A stretch of 64,000 nucleotides of DNA, from contig DEMN01000007.1 in assembly GCA_002359215.1 (NCBI GenBank), positions 62,001 to 126,000 of the forward strand. The letters run 5' to 3'. Below the pieces are notes generated by a model. That model saw only the letters and a list, made by a program, of their open reading frames with translations. It was not told the origin of the DNA and searched no databases. This DNA is from Flavobacteriales bacterium UBA2669 (GTDB taxonomy: Bacteria; Bacteroidota; Bacteroidia; Flavobacteriales_E; Vicingaceae). Of the stretch, positions 26,347 to 35,092 are shown piece by piece. The position numbers and the translations under genes are program-made. How positions within the stretch are numbered: the first letter of the stretch is position 1; each line of letters opens with the position of its first letter.

Positions 26347-26802
26347 TTATTTAGATTCTTGGTTTTTAATTTGTTCTAATTGTCCTGGAATTGCTTTTTG
26401 TGTCTCATTAAGAGCTTTAGTGGCTTCATTCACAGCTTTAACAGCTTTTAGTGAATTTGTTTTAGGAGTAATTGATTTTGCTTCGGTTAAAACATCTGAA
26501 GATTTTCCCAACAGTTGAGCAGCTTCTTTTGATTGTGTTTCTAAATCTGATTTAATACTTCCTAAGTCATTAACATTATCTGTTGGATTAGCTAATGTTT
26601 TAGTAATTTCTTGGTTTTTTTCATACAGATTAAAAGAGGCATTAACGTAATCATCTGTTGCAGAGTGACCCACTGCGTCAGGTTTTACTAATGTTTTAAC
26701 GTCTTTTTCCTTTTTTTCTTTTTTTTCTTTTTGAGCATACGCTTCAGTAGAAACTCCCGTTATAAATAACGCAATAAATAAAATTTTTGTAATTTTTTTC
26801 AT
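26347..26802 (-). CDS. Small exported helical protein, first gene of the cluster
   Basis: The 151-residue protein has a signal peptide (ILFIALFITGVSTEAYAQ), a short run of Lys and Glu (KEKKEKKEKDVK), and then helical sequence with heptad-like spacing of Leu, Val and Ala (DLGSIKSDLETQSKEAAQLL, LKAVKAVNEATKALNETQKA). It has no Cys. It is likely an abundant periplasmic coiled-coil or helical-bundle protein, since a strong -7 element precedes it and a terminator follows it. Function is unknown. Confidence 0.75.
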   Translation of the reverse strand: MKKITKILFIALFITGVSTEAYAQKEKKEKKEKDVKTLVKPDAVGHSATDDYVNASFNLYEKNQEITKTLANPTDNVNDLGSIKSDLETQSKEAAQLLGKSSDVLTEAKSITPKTNSLKAVKAVNEATKALNETQKAIPGQLEQIKNQESK

Positions 26803-26838
26803 GTTTTTTTATTATTAATATTAAATTTTTGAACGTTC

Positions 26839-26846
26839 CAAATGTA
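26839..26846 (-). promoter_or_regulatory. Bacteroidota -7 element with adjacent palindrome, cluster promoter
   Basis: Minus-strand TACATTTG matches TAnnTTTG, 36 bases before the ATG at 26802. Directly downstream (26831-26838) is the 8-base palindrome GAACGTTC, which would sit at the start of the transcript and could be an operator half or simple chance. Confidence 0.5.
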
Positions 26847-26948
26847 CAAATAAATATTAATATACTTAATTAATAAGTCGTTATATGATTTTTAAAAATA
26901 TGAACAGTTTGGCAAATAGTATACCATTTATTTTAGAAAAAATGAATT

Positions 26949-28106
26949 TCACCTTTCTAAATAGTAAGCTTTTACTATGTTTCTGAGGTTGTAAGCCGAT
27001 GCCATTACTTCTCCGTAAGCTCCGGCAGAATGAATGGCTATTAAATCTCCTCTTTGGGTTTCGGGTAAATCTAAGGCTTTGGCAAAGCAATCGGACGATT
27101 CGCAAATAGGACCTACAACATCATATCTTTCTGTTTTTTTTGCTTGTGAAGTTATGTTAGATATTTTATGTGTTGCTTGGTATAAAGCAGGGCGAATAAG
27201 TTCTGTCATACCGGCATCTACAATAGTAAAATTAGTTTTGATACCTCTTTTAACGTATAATACTTTGGTAATTAATGAACCACATTGAGCAACAATTGCT
27301 CTCCCCAATTCAAAGTGTAATTGCTGATTCGGACGAAGTTGTAATAGGTCTTTAAAAAGTTTAAAAAAAGTTTTAAAGTCAGGAATTTTATTATTTTCTG
27401 GATTTTCATAATCTATTCCTAAACCTCCACCAACATTTATATGCTCAACAATAATATGATGGTTATAAAACCATTCTTGAATTTCGTTTACTCGTAAACA
27501 CAAACCTTTAAAAACAGATAAGTCGGTTATTTGTGAACCTATGTGAAAATGCAACCCGATTAACTTAATATTAGTGAGTTGTTCTAATGATTTTAATACC
27601 TCTTCTAACTCCCATAAATTAATTCCAAATTTATTTTCTTCCAATCCGGTAGTAATATAATGATGCGTTTTCGCATTTACATTTGGATTAATTCTCAGTG
27701 CAATAGAAGCTGTTTTGTTTTTCTTTTTAGCTAACTCATCTATTACCTCCATTTCTGGGATGGATTCACAATTCAGGCAAAAAATATCGTTGTCTAAAGC
27801 TATATTAATTTCTTCATCAGATTTTCCTACACCTGCAAACACAATTTTATCCGATGAAAAACTACATGCTTTAGCTTTTATAATTTCATTACCACTAACA
27901 CAATCTGCTCCTAAACCATAAGCATTAATTTTTTCTAAAATCTCATTATTAGCATTAGCTTTTAAGGCATAATGTACATGAAAGTTGTATTTTTTAGCTT
28001 CTGAAGTAAGTAACTGTAAAGTTTGTTCTAACAACGGGAGTTGGTAGTAATAAAAAGGTGTTTTTAACTCCTCAAATCTTTTTATTTCTGATGGTGTAAA
28101 GTTCAT
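26949..28106 (-). CDS. lysA: Diaminopimelate decarboxylase
   Basis: LysA removes CO2 from meso-diaminopimelate to make lysine, the last step of the pathway. The 385-residue PLP enzyme has the family pattern: VHYALKANANNEIL with the PLP-binding Lys, GLHFHIGSQI with the His and Gly of the cofactor pocket, VEHINVGGGLGIDY, FELGRAIVAQCGSLITKV, and GPICESSDCFA with the substrate-binding Cys and Glu. Length and motifs are complete. Its ATG overlaps the stop of the aspartate kinase gene by one base, so the two form an operon for the first and last steps of lysine synthesis. Confidence 0.95.
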   Translation of the reverse strand: MNFTPSEIKRFEELKTPFYYYQLPLLEQTLQLLTSEAKKYNFHVHYALKANANNEILEKINAYGLGADCVSGNEIIKAKACSFSSDKIVFAGVGKSDEEINIALDNDIFCLNCESIPEMEVIDELAKKKNKTASIALRINPNVNAKTHHYITTGLEENKFGINLWELEEVLKSLEQLTNIKLIGLHFHIGSQITDLSVFKGLCLRVNEIQEWFYNHHIIVEHINVGGGLGIDYENPENNKIPDFKTFFKLFKDLLQLRPNQQLHFELGRAIVAQCGSLITKVLYVKRGIKTNFTIVDAGMTELIRPALYQATHKISNITSQAKKTERYDVVGPICESSDCFAKALDLPETQRGDLIAIHSAGAYGEVMASAYNLRNIVKAYYLER

Positions 28107-29416
28107 TAGAAAAGAGTGTTGTGTAGTGATTGTAATGCTTCTTTTTTATCTGCAGTATTTACCAAAACCGAGACATTATGAAAGCTTCCTCCATAGGAAA
28201 TCATTCTTAATGGGATGTTTTTTAGTGCTCCGAAAATTTGTAACGCATATCCTTTACTTTCGGCAATAAAATCTCCTACAATACAAATAATGCTTAGGTC
28301 TTTATCTACCTCTACTGTTCCAAATTTTTTTAAATCTTGTACAATTTCATTCAAGAATTTGGTGTCATCAATGGTTACCGAAACAGCTACTTCCGAAGTA
28401 GTAATCATATCAATAGAAGTTTTGTAGGTTTCAAAAATTTCAAATACTTTTCTTAAAAAACCGTGAGCCAATAACATTCTTCCAGATTTAATTTTAATAG
28501 CAGTAATACCATCTTTGGCAGCAATAGCTTTTATGCCTTGTTTTTGAGTTTCGTTACAAATAATAGTTCCGGGAGCTTCGGGCTGCATGGTGTTTTTAAG
28601 CCTTACAGATATGTTGGCTAATTTTGCTGGTAATACACTTGATGGATGTAAAATTTTTGCACCAAAATAAGCTAACTCCGCTGCTTCATCAAAAGAGAGT
28701 CCTGATAAAGGGTTAGTATTTTCAACTATACGAGGATCATTATTGTGAAAACCGTCAATGTCTGTCCATATTTGAATTTCTTCGGCATTGGTAGCTGCAC
28801 CAATTAATGAAGCTGAGTAATCACTCCCTCCTCTTTTTAGGTTGTCAATTTCACCATAAGTATTTCTGCAAACAAATCCTTGAGTAATAAATATATTAAT
28901 AGATGACTGTGTTGTAAGTTCTTTTTGGAGATGTTCTTTTATGTAAGCAGTATTAGGTTCTCCTTCTTCATCAATTCGCATAAAATTTAGTGCAGAAATT
29001 AAGCTAGATGAAATTTGTTGCTCCTCTAAGTAATAATGAAATAAAGCAGTTGAAAGCATTTCTCCCTGAGCCAACACTGCTTTTTCTTCAAAAAGAGTGA
29101 ACATATCTTGCGTAAAAGCCCTAACATAAGAAAAATGAGATTTGATTAATTCTAATCCTTTTTCCTTGTAAGTGGATGAAGTATAAAGCTCTTTAACCAC
29201 TTGCTCGTAGTTCTTTTCTAATACATTAATTTGCTCGTTTGCTGCTTCTATATTTTTTTGATACAGATATCCAGCAATTTCTACCAAACTATTAGTTGTT
29301 CCTGCCATAGCAGAAAGTACCACTATTTTTCTTTCGGGAGTATTAATAAGGTTGGCTACTTCTTTCATTCTGGAAGCCGAACCTACAGATGTTCCTCCAA
29401 ATTTTAATACTAACAT
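28106..29416 (-). CDS. lysC: Aspartate kinase (monofunctional)
   Basis: The enzyme phosphorylates aspartate, the entry to lysine, threonine, methionine and diaminopimelate. The 436-residue protein starts with MLVLKFGGTSVGSASRM, the signature KFGGTS nucleotide motif, has RGGSDYSASLIGAA and IWTDIDGFHNNDPR for substrate binding, and ends with two ACT domains (SGRMLLAHGFLRKVFEIFE, VAVSVTI, then ICIVGDFIAESKG), which bind amino-acid feedback regulators. There is no homoserine dehydrogenase part. It overlaps lysA by one base. It shares a pathway with asd at 59932-60921, which is not adjacent. Confidence 0.93.
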   Translation of the reverse strand: MLVLKFGGTSVGSASRMKEVANLINTPERKIVVLSAMAGTTNSLVEIAGYLYQKNIEAANEQINVLEKNYEQVVKELYTSSTYKEKGLELIKSHFSYVRAFTQDMFTLFEEKAVLAQGEMLSTALFHYYLEEQQISSSLISALNFMRIDEEGEPNTAYIKEHLQKELTTQSSINIFITQGFVCRNTYGEIDNLKRGGSDYSASLIGAATNAEEIQIWTDIDGFHNNDPRIVENTNPLSGLSFDEAAELAYFGAKILHPSSVLPAKLANISVRLKNTMQPEAPGTIICNETQKQGIKAIAAKDGITAIKIKSGRMLLAHGFLRKVFEIFETYKTSIDMITTSEVAVSVTIDDTKFLNEIVQDLKKFGTVEVDKDLSIICIVGDFIAESKGYALQIFGALKNIPLRMISYGGSFHNVSVLVNTADKKEALQSLHNTLF

Positions 29417-29524
29417 ATAAAGTACTTTTATTTGGCAGCAATATTACAAAATTTAATTTGTTATATTTTTAAAAAATTGTTGAAAATTTAACTTTAGTAC
29501 TTCCTAACACCTAACAAATAACGC

Positions 29525-31681
29525 CTAATAATAACCTTCTTCTATCAATTCAAAATCGAGTTGTTTTTTTACTAAATCGGCACGTTTTACTTTAATTTTT
29601 ACTTCATCACCCATTCGGTATTCTTTTCCGGTTTTTCTGCCTTTAGCACAATAATTATCTTTATCAAAGTAATAATAATCGCTAGCAATATCTTGCATTC
29701 TTACCATTCCCTCGCACATGTTTTCTATGATTTCTACATAAATTCCCCATTCGCTAACTCCAGAAATAATTCCCATAAACTCTTCTCCGATTTTATCTTG
29801 TAAGAATTCTACTTGTTTGTATTTAATAGATTTTCTTTCTGCTTCAGAGGCTAACATTTCCATATCAGAGGAGTGTTTACATTGCTCTTCCAGTTTAGCA
29901 GAGTTTACATCACCACCGCCATCTAAATAATGCTGTAACAAGCGGTGAGCCATTACATCAGGATATCTTCGTATAGGAGAAGTAAAATGCGAATAGTGTG
30001 AAAAATTTAATCCGTAATGTCCTACATTTTTGGTAGAATAAATTGCCTTTGCCATTGTTCTAATGGTAAGTTGCTCTATCATGTTCTCCTCAGCTTTTCC
30101 TTTTACTTCTTCTAATAAATGGTTGATGGAATTGGCAACTTCTTTTCCTCCTGTGGCTAAACTATAACCGAATTTTTTCACAAATTCCGATAAAGTTTGC
30201 AGTTTCTCTTGATTAGGTTCATCGTGTATTCTGTAAACAAATGTTTTAGGCTTTTTATTTTTTTCGGAAGGTTTACCAATAAATTCAGCTACTTTTTTAT
30301 TGGCTAGTAGCATAAATTCTTCAATTAATTTATTGGCATCTTTACTTTCTTTAAAATATACACCTAATGGTTTTCCGTCTTCATCAATATGAAACTTAAC
30401 TTCTAACCTATCAAAAGCGATAGATCCGGTTTGGAAACGTTTTTTACGTAATTTTTTTGCGAGTGTATCTAATATTAATATTTCTTTAGCAAAATCTCCT
30501 TCGCCTTTTTCAATACGTTCTTGTGCTTCTTCGTAAGCAAATCTTCTATCTGAAAAAATTACTGTTCTTCCGAACCATTCGTTAAGTACATTGGCATCAT
30601 CATCCAACTCAAAAACAGCCGAAAAACAAAGTTTAGTTTCTTGTGGGCGAAGTGAACAAACACCATTGGAGAGCATTTCGGGCAACATAGGTACTACTCT
30701 GTCTACTAAATAAATGGAGGTTGCTCTTTTGTAAGCTTCTTTATCTAAAATACTATCGGGTTGAATGTAGTGTGAAACATCAGCAATGTGTACACCTATT
30801 TCCCAGTTTCCGTTTGCCAATTTTTGAATAGATAAGGCATCATCAAAATCTTTGGCATCTGCCGGGTCGATAGTAAAAGTAGTTACTGCTCTAAAGTCTC
30901 TTCGTTTTTTAATTTCCTGAGCTGTAATTTCTACAGGTAATTTTTCAGCTTCGCGTTCTACATTTGGTGGAAATTCGTAAGGCAAACCATATTCTGCTAA
31001 AATAGCGTGCATTTCGGTATCGTTTTCACCAGGTCTTCCCAACACATCTATTATCATCCCATAAGGATTTTTTTTGTTTTCAGGCCATTCAGTAATTTTC
31101 GCTACCGCTTTATCGCCATCTTTTGCTCCTTTAAGGTTTTCGTTGGCAATAAAAATATCCATAGGCATTCTGGGGTCGTCAATGGCTAAAAAAGCAAAGT
31201 TTTTAGATTTTTGAACAACGCCAATAAACTGAGTTTTGGCTCTTTGAACAATTTCAACAATTTCTCCTTCTAACTTACTGCTGTTCTTTTTACTTGGATA
31301 AACATTTACCTTAACAATATCACCATTAAGGGCATTTTTAGTGTTTTTTGAATGAATATAAATATCGGTATCAGCATCTTCTATAACTACATAAGCAGAA
31401 CCACTTTGAGTCATATCTACTTTACCTTCTACAAAGTTGGATGATGCTTTTAGTTTATAAGCTCCTCTTTGTGGCTCAAATAACCTACCTTGCTCGGCAA
31501 GTTCGTCTAAAATAATACTGATTAGTTTTTTATTAGAAATATCTTTTATTCCTAAGGCTTTACTAATTCTTTTATAATTAAGTGCAGTAGTCGGATTTTG
31601 GTTAAAAATGGAAATAATTTGCTGTTCTAGCGATTGTTTAAAGTTTCCTGACTTTTCCTTTTTGTTATGTTTTGGTGTCAT
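29525..31681 (-). CDS. rnr: Ribonuclease R
   Basis: RNase R is a 3'-5' exoribonuclease that degrades structured RNA. The 718-residue protein has an N-terminal winged-helix region, two cold-shock-type OB folds, the RNB catalytic core (TIDPADAKDFDDALSIQ with the conserved Asp cluster that binds Mg2+, and later HYGLNFSHYSHFTSPIRRYP) and a C-terminal S1 domain (GEEFMGIISGVSEWGIYVEI). Domain order and length fit RNase R rather than RNase II. The gene has a 108-base spacer to lysC and may be transcribed alone. Confidence 0.94.
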   Translation of the reverse strand: MTPKHNKKEKSGNFKQSLEQQIISIFNQNPTTALNYKRISKALGIKDISNKKLISIILDELAEQGRLFEPQRGAYKLKASSNFVEGKVDMTQSGSAYVVIEDADTDIYIHSKNTKNALNGDIVKVNVYPSKKNSSKLEGEIVEIVQRAKTQFIGVVQKSKNFAFLAIDDPRMPMDIFIANENLKGAKDGDKAVAKITEWPENKKNPYGMIIDVLGRPGENDTEMHAILAEYGLPYEFPPNVEREAEKLPVEITAQEIKKRRDFRAVTTFTIDPADAKDFDDALSIQKLANGNWEIGVHIADVSHYIQPDSILDKEAYKRATSIYLVDRVVPMLPEMLSNGVCSLRPQETKLCFSAVFELDDDANVLNEWFGRTVIFSDRRFAYEEAQERIEKGEGDFAKEILILDTLAKKLRKKRFQTGSIAFDRLEVKFHIDEDGKPLGVYFKESKDANKLIEEFMLLANKKVAEFIGKPSEKNKKPKTFVYRIHDEPNQEKLQTLSEFVKKFGYSLATGGKEVANSINHLLEEVKGKAEENMIEQLTIRTMAKAIYSTKNVGHYGLNFSHYSHFTSPIRRYPDVMAHRLLQHYLDGGGDVNSAKLEEQCKHSSDMEMLASEAERKSIKYKQVEFLQDKIGEEFMGIISGVSEWGIYVEIIENMCEGMVRMQDIASDYYYFDKDNYCAKGRKTGKEYRMGDEVKIKVKRADLVKKQLDFELIEEGYY

Positions 31682-31841
31682 ATTACAAAGTAAATACTAA
31701 AAAAGTAATATTCCTCATTTTAAAGCTCAAAATCATGTTTTAGGTGATTAATTGATAGAATGGTAATTCAAATTTAACTTTGCTTTAGTAAGTTGAAAAT
31801 TTATTTACTCGTTTTACTTTATAATAATTAAACTTTTTATT

Positions 31842-31849
31842 TACTTTCG
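31842..31849 (+). promoter_or_regulatory. Variant -7 promoter element
   Basis: TACTTTCG is one substitution from TAnnTTTG and lies five bases before the ATG at 31855, so the leader would be very short. Confidence 0.3.
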
Positions 31850-31854
31850 TTTAT

Positions 31855-33114
31855 ATGAAATGGAAATTAATTTTGATTCTACTTACCCTTATAAGTTCGT
31901 GTGTTGAAAACGAGCAAAAAATAAATACAGTTATGGATTTAGAGCAATTGCAAGAAGGAAGATGGTTGATGAATTTTCAATTAACACCTGAACAACAATT
32001 GCCTGTATTTTTCGATTTACAGAAAAAAAATAACCAAATAGATGTGGTTTTTATTAATGGAGATGAAAAAGTTCCAGTAAAGAATTTTGTTTTTAAAGGC
32101 AATAAATTTATTGCCGAAGATCCTGTTTTTAACTCGTGGTACGAAATACAATTTATTGATAATAATCATATTAAAGGTAATTGGTTTAAGGATAAAGCGG
32201 ATTATAAAGTTCCTTTTACGGCTGTTTTTGCAGACAAAAACCGTTTCCCAAAAACAAATAATGCTACCGAACAAATTGATGTTAACGGAAAATGGAAAGT
32301 TGATTTTAGTGCTGAAAATCCTGATCAACATTATCCGGCAATTGGTTTGTTTGAGCAGAACGGAGATAAAGTTACAGGTACATTTATTACAGAAACAGGC
32401 GACTACCGATTTTTAGAAGGTAATGTTTATGGAAGCGAATTGCTATTGTCTTGTTTTGATGGTTCGCATGCATTTTTATTTAAAGCTACCTTAGAAAAAG
32501 ATTCTTTAAAAGGACAGTTTTGGTCGGGATTACATTGGAAAGAACCTTGGGTAGGCATTAGAGATAATGATTACGAACTTGCTCATCCCGATTCATTAAC
32601 TTTTTTAAATGATGGTTATGATAAAGTTGAATTTTCTTTTGAAAATACTGAAGGAAAAACCATTAGTTTAAACAATGAAAGGTATAAAGGAAAAGTAGTT
32701 TTAGTTAACATTATGGGCCCTTGGTGTCCAAATTGTAAGGACGAAACGGCTTTTTTAACGGAACTATATGAAAGAAAAAAAGAAGAAGGATTAGAAATTA
32801 TAGCACTTTCGTTTGACAGAACTGATGATAAAGAAGTGGCAAAGAAAAATATAGAAAAAATTAAAACTCATTTTAACGCTCAATATGAATTTCTATTAGC
32901 AGGTAAGGCTAGTAAAATTGAGGCTGCTAAAGCGTTGCCTATGCTTAATCATATTATGTCTTACCCAACTACTATTTTTATTGATAAACAAGGGAAAGTA
33001 AGAAAGATACGCACCGGTTTTTATGGTCCAAGTACCGGAAATTATCACATTAGATACATTGAAGCAACCAATGATTTTATAGATAAGTTGTTAGGAGAAT
33101 ATAAAAACCATTAA
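31855..33114 (+). CDS. Lipoprotein with C-terminal TlpA-like thioredoxin domain
   Basis: The 419-residue protein has a lipoprotein signal (LILILLTLISSCVEN). The N-terminal 260 residues are beta-rich and contain repeated segments (GRWLMNFQLTPEQQLP, then GKWKVDFSAENPDQHYP), suggesting a duplicated lipocalin-like domain. The C-terminal thioredoxin fold has the redox motif GPWCPNCKDE (Cys291, Cys294) and the cis-Pro region MSYPTTIFIDKQGK. TlpA-like proteins keep periplasmic thiols reduced, for instance for cytochrome c assembly; the exact partner is unknown. It converges with lipB. Confidence 0.88.
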   Translation: MKWKLILILLTLISSCVENEQKINTVMDLEQLQEGRWLMNFQLTPEQQLPVFFDLQKKNNQIDVVFINGDEKVPVKNFVFKGNKFIAEDPVFNSWYEIQFIDNNHIKGNWFKDKADYKVPFTAVFADKNRFPKTNNATEQIDVNGKWKVDFSAENPDQHYPAIGLFEQNGDKVTGTFITETGDYRFLEGNVYGSELLLSCFDGSHAFLFKATLEKDSLKGQFWSGLHWKEPWVGIRDNDYELAHPDSLTFLNDGYDKVEFSFENTEGKTISLNNERYKGKVVLVNIMGPWCPNCKDETAFLTELYERKKEEGLEIIALSFDRTDDKEVAKKNIEKIKTHFNAQYEFLLAGKASKIEAAKALPMLNHIMSYPTTIFIDKQGKVRKIRTGFYGPSTGNYHIRYIEATNDFIDKLLGEYKNH

Positions 33115-33128
33115 TGGTAGTTAACGTT

Positions 33129-33830
33129 TTAATTTTGGTGTATTTCCGCTTCAAAAAGTGCTGCAAAGTGTTTTTTTAGTTTTTCTTTTACTTCTTCCAT
33201 ATCTACTGCTCTGCCCAATTCTTGATACATGGAGGTAACTTGTTTGTCATCAATTCCGCAAGGAATAATATTTCCGAAATATGATAAATCGGGATGGACA
33301 TTAAAAGCAAAACCATGCATGGTTACCCATCTACTACAACGAACGCCCATAGCACAAATTTTTCTTGCTTTTCTTGGGTCGTCAGCATCTAGCCAAACAC
33401 CTGTGTAGCCTTCATATCTTCCTGCTTCAATGCCGTATTCTGCTAATGTTCTAATAATCATTTCTTCTAAAAAGCGTAAGTATTTGTGAATATCTGTAAA
33501 AAATAGATCTAAATCTAAAATGGGGTAGCCAACTATTTGTCCTGGACCATGGTAGGTAATATCACCACCACGATTTATTTTGTAATAGGTTGCTCCTTTT
33601 TGCTTTAGCATTGCTTCCGAAAGTAACAAATGTGCTTCATCACCACTTTTCCCAAGTGTATAAACGTGCGGATGTTCGCAAAAAAGCAAATGGTGTTGAG
33701 TTGGGATGTTAGTATTGTCTTTTCTATTTTCTATTTTAATATCTATGGTCTCTTTAAAAAGTTGCTCTTGAAAATCCCAAGCTTCTTTGTAATCTATTAA
33801 TCCTAAATCGTTAAATAAAACTTTTTGCAT
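33129..33830 (-). CDS. lipB: Lipoyl(octanoyl) transferase
   Basis: LipB moves octanoyl groups from acyl carrier protein to the lipoyl domains of 2-oxoacid dehydrogenases and the glycine cleavage H protein. The 233-residue protein shows the family motifs YTLGKSGDEAHLL, RGGDITYHGPGQIVGYPI, RKICAMGVRCSRWVTMHG and GNIIPCGIDDKQVTSM, the last with the catalytic Cys and preceded by the pocket His. The ATG at 33830 is chosen over an in-frame TTG 36 bases upstream, which would run into the serine hydrolase gene. The gene stands 19 bases after that gene on the same strand. Confidence 0.94.
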   Translation of the reverse strand: MQKVLFNDLGLIDYKEAWDFQEQLFKETIDIKIENRKDNTNIPTQHHLLFCEHPHVYTLGKSGDEAHLLLSEAMLKQKGATYYKINRGGDITYHGPGQIVGYPILDLDLFFTDIHKYLRFLEEMIIRTLAEYGIEAGRYEGYTGVWLDADDPRKARKICAMGVRCSRWVTMHGFAFNVHPDLSYFGNIIPCGIDDKQVTSMYQELGRAVDMEEVKEKLKKHFAALFEAEIHQN

Positions 33831-33849
33831 GCTTAAAGGTGTTGAATTT

Positions 33850-34998
33850 TTATTGCTGAAGAGCAAAATCTAAATAATGATACAAATCTACCGGATGGTA
33901 ATTAGGTAAATTTTCTCCTCTTTTGTTTCCTAGTCTAACAATAACTAAGCGTTTTTCTGGAACGGTAATAATATATTGACCCTGAATACCTCTAGCATAG
34001 AAAAACCTCATGTTTTTATGTTCACCTATCCAAAGTTGAAAACCATAAAAATCAACCATTTTACCATTAGCATCTTTTAATCCCTGACGATAATTCATAG
34101 CTTGTTTTAGGTAGTCTTCGCTAATTATGGTTTGTCCGTTCCATTTACCTTTGTTAATAATTAGCTGACCAATACGAGCAAAATCTCTAGCATTAGAATA
34201 GAAACAACAATAGGCTTTTTCTCTTCCATTTTTGCTATCTAAATTCCAAAGAGCTGCATTTTTTGCACCTAAAGGTTGCCAAATTTTTTCGCTCATGTAT
34301 TCAGCAACAGTTTGTCCGGTAGCTTTTTCTAAAATAAATGAAAGAATAAGCGTGTTTCCACCCAAATAACGCCACCTTTTTCCGGGAGTTTCGGTTATCT
34401 CATAATCTTTATTTAGTTCGTACAAATCTGTTCCGTAATAAGCTTTCGCCATGTGCCCGAAGGGGCTTTTATAGTCTTCATCAAAATTAATTCCTGAGCT
34501 CATGTTAAGTAGGTGTTTAATTCTAAGTTCAGGATGATTTTTATATTCTGGTAAGTAATCTGAAACAGGGGTATTAATACTTTTAATTTTTCCTTCATCT
34601 ATAGCAATTCCTATCAATAAGGCGACAAATGTTTTGGCGACAGAAAAAGAATTGGTTAGTGAGTTTTCATCATAGCCGCTCCAATATTTTTCATAAACCA
34701 ATTCACTATCTTTTACTACTAAAAATGCAATAGGATCGTATTTTTCTATTTCTTTGAGGAGATTTTCATCTGTTTTTTTATTAAAATCTTTACTGATTAA
34801 CCAAGGTTTATAAGTTCCTGCCTCTACTTTTCTATTCTCAAAAATATGATGTTCATTAATACTTGGTCCGGTTTTTCCGACTAAATAGGTAGTAGCTACA
34901 GCCTTAAATATATGTTGATTCCCAGTAATAACTGCCAATAAAGAAGCAAGTACAATAAACACTATTAAACCACCTAAAATTCTTTTTAACCAACGCAT
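33850..34998 (-). CDS. Beta-lactamase-related serine hydrolase
   Basis: The 382-residue protein has one N-terminal membrane segment (RILGGLIVFIVLASLLAVIT) and a class C beta-lactamase fold. The SxxK motif is SFSVAKTF with the nucleophile Ser, the YxN motif is FYSNARDFARIG, and a late ARGIQGQYIITV strand stands where the HxG/KTG motif would be. Relatives include esterases, 6-aminohexanoate-dimer hydrolases and D-amino-acid peptidases, so the substrate is open. It is probably in the periplasm, anchored at the N-terminus. Confidence 0.85.
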   Translation of the reverse strand: MRWLKRILGGLIVFIVLASLLAVITGNQHIFKAVATTYLVGKTGPSINEHHIFENRKVEAGTYKPWLISKDFNKKTDENLLKEIEKYDPIAFLVVKDSELVYEKYWSGYDENSLTNSFSVAKTFVALLIGIAIDEGKIKSINTPVSDYLPEYKNHPELRIKHLLNMSSGINFDEDYKSPFGHMAKAYYGTDLYELNKDYEITETPGKRWRYLGGNTLILSFILEKATGQTVAEYMSEKIWQPLGAKNAALWNLDSKNGREKAYCCFYSNARDFARIGQLIINKGKWNGQTIISEDYLKQAMNYRQGLKDANGKMVDFYGFQLWIGEHKNMRFFYARGIQGQYIITVPEKRLVIVRLGNKRGENLPNYHPVDLYHYLDFALQQ

Positions 34999-35014
34999 AA
35001 TCTAATTTTTAGTG

Positions 35015-35022
35015 CAAAACTA
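35015..35022 (-). promoter_or_regulatory. Bacteroidota -7 promoter element
   Basis: Minus-strand TAGTTTTG (TAnnTTTG) lies 16 bases before the ATG of the serine hydrolase gene, which suggests that lipB is co-transcribed from here. Confidence 0.45.
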
Positions 35023-35092
35023 AGGCAATTTCTTTGTTAAACCGTAAAGAAATTAAAAGTTCGACTTAATAATTTATAAAAATGTAGTTAAA

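Noticed and set aside
33107..33118. Palindrome ACCATTAATGGT as a terminator
   Set aside because: It has no loop and no T run, and includes the stop codon; it is more likely a chance palindrome.
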